A DNA stretch of 64,000 nucleotides from Linnemannia hyalina (Eukaryota; Mortierellomycota; Mortierellomycetes; Mortierellales; Mortierellaceae). The stretch spans positions 1 through 64,000 of the forward strand of contig JAHRHY010000030.1 in NCBI GenBank assembly GCA_019671135.1, in the 5' to 3' direction. The notes under the pieces are model-generated. The model did no database searches, was not told where the DNA came from, and was given only the letters and a program-made list of their open reading frames with translations. The translations under genes were made by a program, and so were the position numbers. Positions 35,979 to 47,826 of this stretch are shown here, piece after piece. Within the stretch, counting starts at the first letter, position 1. The number at the start of each line of letters is the position of its first letter.

Positions 35979-37111
35979 ATGACTCGTTCGTTGTCAATCA
36001 TCTTGTTCGCAGCAGTGGCAGCAGTGGCCATGATGGCCTCTCAAACAGTGGACGCTCAGGCGAGTAAGCCCCAGTGCGCACCCATCCACGCGCTCTACAA
36101 GACCTTCACCAACCCGTGTACCAAGGACGGCTCCCTTATTCCCAACTCTGATGCTGATCCGCGGTGGCTCCTTTGTGTCTGCAAGCCAGGTAATATAGAT
36201 TATTCATAGATTTTTTTTCTTTTTGGGTTGGACGAGGGGATAGGAGTGTGATTGGGAAGGAAGGAACGAAGGTGTGATGTGGATGATGAAGGGTGGAGGA
36301 ATGTACCAGGTGGAGGAATGTACCACATGCATCTGTTTTTTTTTGTTGCATGGAGAATGAGGAAGAGGAAGAGGAGGAGGTGCATTGACTGTCGACAAGA
36401 CCTTTAGGCTGTTGCAGTGTGGTGCTCTTTTGAACCACAGTTGCCCCTCGGGTGGTGTGGACATGTACAAAAGGCGCTTCTTGTTCCTTTTCCTGGAATT
36501 TCTGGACGCCATGCGCCTCCTAATTACCGAGCAAGCAGAGGCCTGTTCGCAAGCTTACAAACTTACAATTTGTCTTCACCCAGCTCCATTTCCTCACATG
36601 CCAACAACGGCACGACTCGCACTCTTCATCCCTATCCTACTCCAACTATCCCCTCATCCTTCAACTCCTCTTCTCTTGTTCAAGTATCCAATTACGAAGC
36701 TCACAGGCACAACAACTAACACAAACAACCCCACAATCCACCTTCAACCAAATAGGATTCTTCCCAGTCGCGCAGGCAGCCGAAAGTTGTGTCTTGACCG
36801 GCGTCACTCAGGAACCTTCGGTCACCGCCGCAGGACTGGACACCATCTGCAAAGGCACCGCCAACTACACCGCCGCAGATAAACAGACCCCCCCTGCAGA
36901 ATTATCCACCGCCGTCGCCTCGGCCTCTGCCCTGGCTGCTGCCCTGCCCACAGCCACCGCTGGTGCTGGTGATGATATTTCTGGCGGCAGCGCTTCTGGA
37001 GGATCGGGTACTTCTGGAGCCTACAAGATGGCGGATGGGTCTTTGTCTGTGGTCATGGTTGGCATGACTGCCTTTGCTGCTGTCGTGCTGGCCACTGCTG
37101 CTGCCTTCTAA
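35979..37111 (+). CDS. Small cysteine-rich GPI-anchored surface protein
   Basis: Two exons, 35979-36189 and 36756-37111, 188 residues. Residues 1-26 form a signal peptide (SLSIILFAAVAAVAMMASQT). The mature part has six cysteines, C33, C47, C66, C68, C82 and C102, with a CVC pair across the splice region, consistent with three disulfides. Then an Ala/Ser/Gly-rich stalk leads to a C-terminal hydrophobic tail (SVVMVGMTAFAAVVLATAAA) without a charged end, as in GPI anchors. The cysteine spacing recalls fungal small wall or effector-like proteins but does not match the eight-Cys CFEM pattern. The intron is 566 bases. Function unknown. Confidence 0.82.
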
Positions 37112-38524
37112 GATGGCTTATTGTAGTTTGGCTAGGTTGTCTAGTTTTCTCGCCAGACATTTTAGCCACCCTAATTGCCCCCTTATCACCGTCTTCTCTC
37201 CTCTCCTCCACTTCTCCTCTTCATCCGTTCTCGACTAATCTTTTCCCTTCCTTTTGCTTTCGTTTGATACGAAGTGTAGGCAGGGTCTAATGCATTCTTA
37301 AAAAATAAAAAAATACAACATCCAAAAACCCCCCCCCCCTCTGCTCAATGCTATCCGTGGTTGTTGGCTACACAGAAGGTTGAATTGACAACAAGGAATG
37401 CTTCTGTATGTTCGATGCATTCAATTAAACTCAGAGTTTGTGCGCAAGAAAGATAAGACCTGCTTCATTTTGCGGCGTGGAGGTTGGGTTGATGTACGGG
37501 CTGTGGGACGTGGAAGGAGTGCGATGGTTGGACACTTCGGTGATGTCGACTTTTTTTGAGTTTTTGTGTTTGCCACCAAAAGTCAAGATATGTTTTGGGC
37601 GCAGGGAAAAGTTCTTGGTTGTCACGGACATCCAACATAGGCCCCTTCTTAGACTGAGAGGCGGGGAGGTTATTCTTCAAGCAACCACTTACCTAGGCGT
37701 GGGAAAGAGATATTCGACCAACCCCAGTTGATTGCTGAATACTCGTAGATGTGTCCTTCAGTCTGTGTGCTTTGACTCGATGAAGGATTTCAGGCACACA
37801 GTTAGTGTAGTCGTAGTAAGCCTATTTACAGGGGTGAGAAAGAGAATAACCAAGTAGAGGCGAAAGAAGACCAAAGAAGTGGACACAAAGGGGGCCCGGC
37901 CCTTTCTCTGAGAAGTAGAAAGGGAGGAGAGAAAGAGAGAGGTCAATGAATAAAAGGTGGTAGTGGGAAGTATAGAAGAAGGTGATGGCGTGTCTGGAGC
38001 ATGAAATGGTACTATCCAGGTACCCGCAGCAAAGTATCTCCCTTCTCTCGCCCTGCTAAATAAAATTTGAGGGAGTGTGTTGCAGCTTGCAATTGATAGA
38101 AGCGAGACTACTATGAGAGCTAGTGGTCCTTTTGTTCAGGATGTATAGGGAAGAGTAGTAGGAGTTGAGGGTGTGCGGGGATCGCAGTGACCCAGTGTCA
38201 TCCTCCCTTTAACAATAACGAAGTAGCAAGAGTAGAAGAAGCGGAGGTAGGAAAATGACGTTTTTTGGCTCCATGAATTAGTAAGTGCGCACGCCTTCGT
38301 CCAAAATAGGGCCGTGTGAAAGGAAAAAAATAATAATATTTCGCATGTTCTGAGCAACGAGTGGCCGATTATTCAGCTCGAGCAAGGGGTGTCTGTCCTT
38401 GTTCACAGGCTAATAAAAGGGCAAAGACTTTTCTTTTCTTTTCTTTCTTCTTCTTGTTCTTCACTTCTCCACATACCCAAACACCCACCCACTAAACCAA
38501 CTCAACAACAACATATCATCAACA
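37112..38524. other. Spacer with C11 run, CGL promoter
   Basis: Holds the 3' flank of the GPI-protein gene (C/T-rich, then C11 at 37329-37339), then about 1 kb without recognisable coding. Short frames at 37431-37731 show no domain. Confidence 0.55.
38411..38420 (+). promoter_or_regulatory. TATA-like element of the cystathionine gamma-lyase gene
   Basis: TAATAAAAGG lies about 110 bases before the start codon and is followed by a C/T-rich leader. Confidence 0.35.
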
Positions 38525-41382
38525 ATGGCCTCCGCAAAGTACTTCCACGACGACCACACCGAGCACATCCTCCAGGCAAAGTTCGGCACCCGTGCCATCC
38601 ACGCCGGCCAGCACCCCGACCCCGTCACCGGTATGTCTCTTTCTTTACTCCGGATCATGGATCTCCTTCATTCTCTTGTTCACGATTATTTACTGCTGTC
38701 ACTGTTGCTGCTATGCTGGCAATGCGCATCAAATACTCCGGAAATGTAAAAAAGAAGGGAATAGAGGGTGCATGCAAGGGGCACAATGCCGATCTGGATC
38801 ATCCACCCTCGTGGCATATTGCAATCCCACCCCACAGACATGCCCTCATAGCGACTAACCTATGAAATCAATCTCTGTTGGTGGATCTTCTTGTCCATAG
38901 GTGCCGTCATCCCCCCTCTCTCACTCTCGACCACCTTCAAGCAGCATAGCGCCGGCGAGCACAACGTATGTTCCTTCATGTCCTCTTCATTTTGTATTTG
39001 TCAATCTGTTACAAAGGAGAAAGAGAAGGCTTTTATTTTTCTTTTGTTGTTTGTTTGTTTGTTTGTTTGTGTGTTTGTATTTACATTGGCGGGTGGAGTG
39101 GGTATTCTTTGGATCGTACAAACATGAGAGGCTCGTCTCTCTATTGTTTTTTCTCTTGGGCACTGCATACTCTGAGTAACGGGAGAGACAAGAAAGACAG
39201 GAAAGACAAAGAAACAAAGAAGGAATGCGGACGATATTCTATACTCGATCCTTCACCATTACCCTTGCTGCCCCCACTTTCATCATTGAATACCCCCCCC
39301 CCCCCCCCTTTTTTTTCTTCCTGCACATCCCTTTCCACCTTTGCTATGCAAATGACCCCATTTCCTCGAAGAATGAGGACAATGGCCGCACTTCCATGTG
39401 GGATGGCGCAATTGCCAGGGGCATTGGATCAAGGAGGATAAACGGCATCCCTTTCAGCGCAGTCAGAATTTCATTTTATCATGCAATTTGGGTTTAATGG
39501 TTTATGGACAAGAGGAAGAGGAGTACTCGTCATTGGCACCATCATCATCCTTAGCAGATCAGAGTCCCCAGAGCGAGTCCCCAGGAGAATTTTTCTTCGT
39601 TCAAATTGTGTGTCGCGGTTTTGGTTGGGTCTGTCTCCTTTTCATTTCGATTGAGTGGGATATTTTATATATTTTAGAATAAGGATTGTGTGCTTTGCCT
39701 TTGGCTTTCAACCCCCGACTCCAGCAAACAACGCGAGTCCTTTGAACAAGGCAGCCCTTTTACTTTTTCAAAGGCAGAGAGTGGTAACGGGAACAGAGGG
39801 AGGGGACCCAAAAGTGACGCCACTTCTCGCCATCGCAGCACAGAACATGTTCTCTTGTTTGTGTTCACTCCACTTCTACAGCAACAACTTAGTTCAGGAA
39901 TTACAGTCCAGACTCAACTTAATAAGAGGAGGACCCCCGCCTTGTCTGGACAACGTGAGAAAAACAGAGAGAAAGAGACCCGAAGAGAACCCTAAAGAAC
40001 TCACTTGACACTAGACCATGAGCCATGGGGATTGCAAGAGGGATCACGGATGTACTATTGCGAAGCTGTTGTCTGTTTATCTTTTGCTTTTCATTTTCTT
40101 TTTGCAGGGATGGGATGTTGGGGTGGTACAGCAAGTGCGTGGGAGAACAACCTTACTGTCACTTGCCTTTCCCCTTTCAATTGAACATTTGGTCTGGACA
40201 CACCTTATGCTAACCACAAAAAAACTAAAAAAAAACTTCAACCATAGGGATTTGACTACTCCCGCTCTGGAAACCCTTCCCGCCTTGCCTTTGAGACGGC
40301 CGTTGCTTCTTTGGAGGGCGCCAAGTACGGTTTGGCCTTCTCGTCCGGATCGGCCACCACTGCCACCATCGTTTCGTCCCTCCCCGCCGGATCGCACATC
40401 GTCTCTGTCAACGACGTCTACGGAGGCACTTACCGCTACTTCACTAAGGTTGCTTCGGCCCTCGGTGTCGAGGTCACCTTTGTCGATCTCGCTGATGCCG
40501 CCAACGTTGCCTCGGTCATCCGCCCCAACACCAAGCTCATCTGGGTCGAGACCCCCACCAACCCCACCCTCCGTTTGGTCGACATCAAGGCCGTTGCCGA
40601 GATTGCCCACAAGAACAACACCAAGTTGGTTGTCGACAACACCTTCATGTCTCCCTACTTCCAGAACCCTCTCTCCTTGGGCGCTGACATTGTTGTTCAC
40701 TCTGTCACCAAGTACATCAACGGACACTCTGAGTAAGTTTTTTTTATTATGCATGCGATCGGAAGGAGTGCGTCGTGTCTGCGCACAATTGTGAGTAATA
40801 CTAACATTCTTTCGCTTTGCTACTATTACCAATAGTGTTGTGATGGGTGTTGCTGTTACCTCGGACGACGAGATCTTCACCAAGTTGGCTTTCTTGCAGA
40901 ACTCGATCGGAGCTGTCCCCTCGGCTTTCGACTGCTTCCTCGCCAACCGTGGTTTGAAGACCCTCCACTTGCGCATGCGCCAGCATGCCGCCTCTGCCCA
41001 GGCCATTGCCGAGGCTCTTGAGGCTTCCCCCCGTGTCGAGAACGTCATCTACCCCGGTTTGCCCTCGCACCCCCAGCACGATCTTGCCAAGCGCCAGCAG
41101 AAGGGTTACGGAGGCATGATCTCGTTCAGGATCAAGGGCGACCTTGCCACTGCCAACGCCTTCTTGCGCAACGTCAAGTTCTTCACTTTGGCCGAGTCCC
41201 TCGGAGGTGTCGAGTCCCTCTGCGAGTTGCCCGCCACCATGACCCACGGATCCGTCTCTGCTGAGGACCGTGCCACTCTTGGAATCACCGAGAACTTGAT
41301 TCGTCTTTCTGTCGGTATTGAGGACACTGAGGATTTGGTTGACGATGTCTTGGCTGCCCTCGAGGCTGCCGTCAAGCTGTAA
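38525..41382 (+). CDS. CYS3: Cystathionine gamma-lyase
   Basis: PLP enzyme that splits cystathionine to cysteine, 2-oxobutyrate and ammonia in reverse transsulfuration. Four exons: 38525-38630, 38901-38965, 40248-40732, 40836-41382; 400 residues, normal for the family. Blocks match eukaryotic CGL throughout: IPPLSLSTTFKQ, GFDYSRSGNPSR, DVYGGTYRYF, ETPTNPTLR, VDNTFMSPYFQNPL, and SVTKYINGHSDVVMG with the PLP lysine at 212, then NRGLKTLHLRM, YPGLPSHPQH, TLAESLGGVESL and LIRLSVGIED. The combination is closer to CGL than to cystathionine gamma-synthase or beta-lyase. Intron 2 is 1282 bases, much longer than the other introns. Codons are strongly C-ending, suggesting high expression. Confidence 0.95.
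38966..40247 (+). other. Unusually long intron 2 of the CGL gene
   Basis: 1282 bases from GTATGT to CATAG. It contains (TTTG)n near 39046-39068, C16 at 39293-39308 followed by T10, and no frame with a recognisable domain. A nested gene or non-coding RNA is possible but not supported. Confidence 0.7.
39293..39318. repeat. C16-T10 homopolymer pair
   Basis: Sixteen C followed directly by ten T inside CGL intron 2. Confidence 0.8.
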
Positions 41383-41749
41383 AGCCATTGCTGACTAGCT
41401 GGATCGATACTCCCATTCATCATTTTAGATATAGAACGGTTCCCTTTTCTTAATCCTCCTCCCGCACACCTTTTCAATTACTCGCACCTGTACATTCCAT
41501 TCTTTTCATACGCGAATAAATCATCTATCATCATTAAACATAACTTCCTTCAAGATGGATACCTGTATGCTTCCTTACTTGCAGCCTTGAACCATTTGTG
41601 CCTGTGTAGCAAGCCACCATATCCCCTTGAAGGGAAGCAGTCACTGGTGCTATCTTCCAGAAACTTGGGTACAAAGGGTGTGAATGATTATTTGCTCACG
41701 ACTCCAACAAACAACGTAATACACCTATTGAACAAACCAGCATCGAGCC
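41383..41749. other. Short spacer CGL to ARP8
   Basis: 367 bases with the CGL 3' end and, presumably, the ARP8 promoter. No TATA box is clear. Confidence 0.6.
41515..41520 (+). terminator. Polyadenylation signal, CGL gene
   Basis: AATAAA lies about 130 bases after the stop codon. Confidence 0.5.
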
Positions 41750-44700
41750 ATGGAGGACGTCAACATGGGGGACGCTGGCCCACCAGTCAACGAACAACAC
41801 TCGCAGCCACAAGGTGCCTCATCTGAACAAGAACAACACCTTTCATCTGCACAGACAACTGCACAACAGGGTTCCCATCCAGACACCGTGCCTGCTGTCG
41901 ACGCGATGGCATCCTCCAACACAACCAACAATGCAGAGACAGCGAATGCCGATGTCGATGTCGATCAGAGTCTGAACAGTAGCAAGGACACAGAGACTGC
42001 AGTCACTATTACCTTAGAGTCAGCTCCCGCACCAGATTCGTCAACAGTGAGCGCCCACACCGGTATAGCTGACAAGAGCGAGGCGGGTGTCGCTGTTGCT
42101 AATATCACTACTGCAGTACAGGAGGATCAAAAGGACGAGGACTCGTCTATGGATGTCGATACTATCCCCCCTGTTATCGCACCATCTACCCTCGTCGATA
42201 CAGGAGTGCAGGACCACCCTATGGATTCTCAGCCTGCCGAAGAGACCTCCATAACATCCACAGACGGAGCAGTCGCAGGCGCACCCGAGACAAAGTCGAC
42301 TGCAGAGCAAGGAGAGGCATCGGAGACAAGCACAGCATCGGCTTTAACAACACCTACGACCACTACCGATACGGCCAAGGTGGAGGGCAATGGAGAAGCT
42401 GCATCCGAGACAGTACCCGCCGCCGATGCATCCCCTTCAACATCGGCATCAACTAATACAGCAGCTGAAGGAGAGGCAGCAGGTCCAGCTACCACAGGAG
42501 AACAACCAGAGACTGCAGAGTCAGAGGTACCGCTGGGACCACCGCCTAAACCGGCCTACGTGCCCCAGTTCAAATTCACAACCTTTGCACCCATGACGCC
42601 CATCCCCGTCCGTAACATCACCAATACGTTCCAAAAGTCCGACAAGAACTACGTTCTCAAGGAGCTGGCTGCCGGGAAACAGAGACGTCGGAAACGTAAG
42701 GCAGATCAGGCAAGCGACGAGTCAGGCGAGGCAAACTTGGAGGGCGAGGCACAGGAGAATGGAGCCGACGGGGAATCGTCGACTCCAGGAGGTGAAGAGT
42801 CGGGGGTTCTGAAGAGGAAGCGCGGTGATGAGTTCTCGACGATTCGGAAAGGAATATTCGCGGACGAGGATGATAATGAGGACGATGACAAGGAAGATCA
42901 GGACAACGAAGAGAATGAGTCCAAGGATGCCAACAAGGATGATGATGATGACGACGAGGATGAGTTTAGCAGCGACAGCGACTCAGAGGAGAGTGTCATG
43001 AACGAGATGGACGAGAACGGAGAGACCAGATCTGTAAGTTTGTGGCATCCTCTGACTGACTTGGATTGCAGGAACGTTTTTTGCAGTTGAACTCGTTTGT
43101 TCAGAGACTCAACCTATTTCCTCTGTTCCTTCTGTTTCGCGCGATATATAGTCGGCTGATATGGGCAAGAAGGTTATTGTCATTCATCCAGGATCAAGAT
43201 ATCTCAGGATCGGTCGTGCCTCGGATGCCTACCCTATTATCACACCACATTGTATTGCTCGCAGGATTCGCGTCCCTCCACCTTCGGCAGTCATCACAAA
43301 TGGATCGGCCAAGGCAGTTTCTGGATCAGGAGCAGCTGCAGAGTCTCAAGAAGGTGTAGCATCGGTTGCCACAAGAGAAGAGGCTGCCGAAGATGACCAG
43401 GACAAGGATGAGGCCATGGATGTAGATGAAGACGACGACGACGAAGATTCCCTTCACACCCCTGTGCCCGATGTAAGTCGAGTCACATTGAATGGCTTTT
43501 GTTCAATATACTCTGACAGTTTGGCAAGCTTGTTATTAACGCCACCAATGTTGTTCTTCTATACGCTTCCTAGGTGGTAAATGACAGGTTCCTTCAGGAA
43601 ATCGAGTACGATTTGAAGATGAGGATGAAGGCCGCTAAGCGCAAGCCCGTCAACAATGCAAAGACGCAGGTTCGATCTTTTAATACATCCACACGGCCCG
43701 AGCGCATTCTTGACCATAACGATCCCTACAAGGTCGAGTGGACTGACCCAGCAGCCGAGGGCGAGTACATCATCGGCCAAAAGGTACCTTTTTGTTTATA
43801 CGCTTACACCCCCCCCCCCCCCCCCCTTTGCGATGGAGTTGTGGTGAGTATCGATGTTAACAGCAGGGACATTCTCTCTCTTTTGTTGTAGGCATTGAAT
43901 CTGCCGCAAGGAAAGCACCACAACTTTAAGCTTTTTTGGCCTATTGTTGGGGGAAAGTTGAACGAGACTGACTATGCGACCCCGAGGGTGGTAGTCTCGG
44001 ATATGGAGACTATCTGGACTAAAGTCATCCATGAGGATCTCGGGATTGAGTCCAAGCAGTTCAGGGTAAGCTACACTTGGATGAGCTGTGTTCTTTCAAA
44101 TAGTCCGTCGAGCATATACTGGACGAAAGAAACTAACGTTGCAGTTCTTTACCTCTGCTACATTAGAAACACTATGCATTGCTTGTTATTCCGGATCATT
44201 ACAGCAAGGTCTACGTGACCGAGCTGATCGGGATGCTGCTAAAGTCGATGCAGTTCCGAGGAGTCATGGTCCAACAAGAGTCTGTCTGTGCGTCCTTTGG
44301 AGCTGGAGTGTCTGCAGCATGTGTGGTCGATATTGGAGCAGAGATAACTAAGGTTGCCTGCGTTGAGGACGGAATCTGCATCCCCAACTCTAGAGCTGTC
44401 TTGAAATATGGTGGCGATGACATTACGCGGTGTTTTGCGGCCCTCGTCAACCGAACTGGGTTCCCATACCAGGAACTGGATCTGTCACAGACATATGACT
44501 GGAGACTTATGGAAGAGCTGAAGGAGAAGTGGTGTACGATGAACGAGGCTGATCTGACGGTTCAGGTCTATAGCTTCTTTGTGAGGCGACCGGAGAAGCA
44601 GACGGAAAAGTATCAGGTCAAGGTCTACGACGAAGTCGCCCTCTCTCCCATGGTAACACCCACAAGCATCTTGTTTTGTCTGCCTCTTTGTGATTCCACA

Positions 44701-45774
44701 ACTAATGAACATGCAATTCTAACGTGTCTGCTGTGTCCTATTATCCGAACTATAGTGCTTGTTCTTCCCAGGAGTCATTCGGAGGTGGATCGAGGAGCGT
44801 GAGACAAAGCCCGCATTCACGAAGCTCATCAACCACGAAGATATCAACGATGAAGATGCGCCACCAGTAAGTCTCTTGGTCGTGAGGTAGAGAACCTAAG
44901 TGCTACACACTCTGTAACGTGTCATTTTAACATTCTCCTTCCCTCTTCATATTGTAGATTGCGCTTATGAATCAGACTTCAAAGAAGAGCACGGCTGCGG
45001 CTGCGGCTGCAGCTGCTGCAGCAGCAAGGGCGGGAACGCCTTCACTTACAGCACCAGGAGAAGAGAATGCTCAAACCAGCCAGGCAGCGACACCTAATGC
45101 GACCCCAGCACAGACCCCAGCACCCTCAGCACTTGCGACTGTGTCAACACCAGTGCCAGGAGTCGCTACACCTGTCCCCGCTGCAGTGGCGCCGGCTGTT
45201 GCTGTGCCAGTAGAACCACCAATAATCCCCTTTGCCATGGAACCCTCTGTCAGGACGACAGACAAGGCATGGGAGACGGCTGGAGTGATTGGCAAGGACC
45301 ACTTTTCGAGCCTCGTGGCGCTGGATGTTGTTGTTGCCCAGTGTATCTCGAACTGTGGTAGCGAGGAGCGGTCCAAGAAGTTGTATGGAAGTATCATCCT
45401 TGTCGGTGGAGGCGGTATGATCCAAGGATTTGACCGCGTCTTGGAGGATCGGTAAGAACGGATGCGCTTGCTAACTGGATATACTGTTTGGTGCATTTTC
45501 ATTCCTCGTTCTGACAACCTTTTCATTATTTTGTGCTTACTGATGACATAGATTGTTCCAAGCACTGCCAGCGACATTGACGACGGTGGAGAAGGTGGAG
45601 GTGTTGCCTGCACCGCGCGAGATGGATCCTCGATTGTTGGTGTGGAAGGGCGGTTCAGTCCTTGGCAAGCTGGATTCTGCCAGGGAGCTGTGGATCAAGC
45701 CATTGGAGTGGGAGCTTCTGGGACGCAAGGTTCTTCGGGACAAGGCCCTCTTTGTTTGGAGCAGCAAGGACTAG
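41750..45774 (+). CDS. ARP8: Actin-related protein 8 (INO80 complex) with long N-terminal extension
   Basis: Nuclear actin-fold subunit of the INO80 remodeller. Eight exons: 41750-43033, 43152-43472, 43574-43783, 43892-44065, 44167-44652, 44756-44866, 44958-45451, 45552-45774; about 1100 residues, all junctions in phase. Residues 1-428 (exon 1) are disordered, Ala/Thr/Glu-rich, with an RRRKRK basic cluster and a long acidic block. The actin fold starts at about 432 (GKKVIVIHPGSRYLRIGRAS), continues through HYALLVIPDHYSK, VCASFGAGVSAACVVDIGAE and ILVGGGGMIQGF, and ends with LLVWKGGSVLG and ELWIKPLEW, typical of ARP8. An Ala-run and Ala/Thr/Pro-rich insert (exon 7 start) interrupts the fold. 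An ATG at 43161 could give a form without exon 1, or exon 1 could be a separate gene; the 118-base gap and kept phase favour one gene. Confidence 0.88.
43809..43826. repeat. C18 tract in ARP8 intron 3
   Basis: Eighteen consecutive C inside the intron between 43783 and 43892. Confidence 0.85.
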
Positions 45775-47826
45775 ACACAATACAATGGCTTTTTTTTTTC
45801 TTCTTTCTTCTTTTGCTTATTAATAAAACTATCGATGCTCTTGTCAAATTGTGCTCTATGGAGGTGGACGTTGGTGTGAGAAAACGACGGGTTGAACGCG
45901 TCTTGAATGAGAGAGAGCGACGCTGTCTTTGACTTTGTGGCATTCGTCCGTTCAGGAACGATGTCTCGTACACAAGTCCACATCCATACCTTACTCACAC
46001 ACTCACCCAAGACCTTGTTCCATGTACATCTGCGCCCAGACTGACCGCGACAGAGACACACTAATTTCCCAGAGTCCATTGAAGGATCTAAAGATCTGTA
46101 TGTGATGTCTCTCCTGCTTGTCCCCCCCTTTGTTTTTTCCACCTTTCCTCTTCTTATTCTTCCCTATCCCTCTCATGCAAATTGATCGATCCTTGATGAT
46201 AGTCCTCGATATGGATCAGCCGATGCGGCTCTAGTGCGTGTCTTGTGTCTTGTGCCTTTGTGTGTTCTGTGAGATGGTGTATGTGGAAATGAAATATCGA
46301 TTTGTGTAAATTGGCTGTGGGGGGACGTTGTGTCTAGGAAAAGAGAGGTGTGCGTGTGTGTGTGTGTGTGAAAAAGAAACATGACGTCCCCCAGCTAACA
46401 AAGTAAAGAGGTCTAGATTATCCTCTGTAAAGCCTTGTTTCCAGACCAGAAACGAAACGTAGTGAAAAGCTCACGTCCATGATCTAATTCCCGTAAACCC
46501 TGACTTTTCATCTATGCAGTATCCGTCAAGGACCCCTCCTCATTTCAAAACGTTTGATGGTGGGGGTTTTTTTTCAAGGTGCAGCAAAAGATATGTGAGG
46601 TGAACCCTGTTAACGAGTCGCTCTCTGCACCCACCCAGTCCTCACACTCAAAAAAAAAAAAAAAGGTAAGTATTTGTTGAGATACACAGCCCCGTCTGTT
46701 GCTTTGTTCCATGTATTCCTTCTCTCTTATATTTCTTCGCTTCCTTCGTTTCGTACTGGTTATGCTGATGGCTGGCCGGCTGACGAAGCACGTACACATC
46801 CACCAAGACAACCTGCACAAGGGACCCACGGATAAATGTTTTCATCGGCCAACGAATAAGCAAAGAGGACGAAGGCTAGAGGATAAGCAGACAGACGAAA
46901 ATTCGCCATCGTCCCTCAGAGCTTCAGCCCTATCACACTTGTTCATTAGTTCAAAGGCTACACCCTTGAAGGTTAACATTAACGGAACATTGCGAAGGCA
47001 TCTAGCGTCAAAACTCAAGAGAGAGTGTGTGTGTTGTTTACCATTTTAGTGCTTTTGCAAAAGACCCTGGGCCTTGAGAGCTTTTCCTGCCTCCTCTATC
47101 TCTCCATGCCTTTCTTTTCTTCCTGTGTTCTTGTATGTTTTTCATCTCGAACATGAACCCCCTCCTCCTCCTTGCTTGCTCTCATTCACCCTTTTGCTTT
47201 TTTGTTTGTGTGAAAGGGAGGGAGGAATGAGAGAAAAGGTAAAGGAGAAGGAAGGAGGCCCGATTTCGTCCATGCACGAAACCTGTGTCGTTGCTTGCTT
47301 GCTTCTTTTTGCTACTTTTTTTTTTTTATGAACTTATCTGTGGTCCGTTGTTACTTGTGAATCTTACACACTCATAAGCATGATTGTCTCTCATCTCGCG
47401 CAAGTGCAATGCTGTATCTGTATCTGCTTTCAAGTATTTTTTATTTTGGAGTAACAAACAATGGAAGTGGGTGGAGGAAAGAGAACCTTCCTCCACGCTC
47501 CATTATGAGACGTCTAGAAAGTTAAACAAATAAAATGGTTGCACGAATAGAAGAAGAGGTGTTGTTGTTGCTGTTGTTGTTGTATGTATGTACAGGATGG
47601 TGGTGTTTGTTGTACTTCTCCACATGTCAAAGCATCTGTGAGCAGAGTGCCTTGGACAGACGGGAGAAGAAGAATAGGTGGTGTTGTTGGCAGAGTAAAG
47701 GGTCGTTAAAGCTGATATACAGGGGAAAGTCAAGGTCGGGGTAATAATAGCAAATGCAAAAAAGAAAAAACAAAGGAAACACAAAGCATGAAGGAATGGT
47801 TGGAGCTACGAAGAGACGAGAGTCGT
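45775..47826. other. Convergent spacer between ARP8 and the acidic secreted protein gene
   Basis: Two kilobases where two genes end facing each other. Contains a TG microsatellite near 46350-46370, an A14 run near 46650 and simple T/G tracts. No frame with a recognisable domain on either strand. Confidence 0.55.
45832..45837 (+). terminator. Polyadenylation signal, ARP8
   Basis: AATAAA lies 58 bases after the stop codon, preceded by a T/C-rich run. Confidence 0.5.

Noticed and set aside
37438..37731. Frame containing LLRLRGG, like the ubiquitin C-terminus
   Set aside because: Only the seven-residue match is present; no ubiquitin fold or other ubiquitin-like sequence surrounds it.
40077..41388. 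Two long reverse-strand open frames (323 and 195 codons)
   Set aside because: They lie antisense to conserved exons 3 and 4 of cystathionine gamma-lyase and show no domain.
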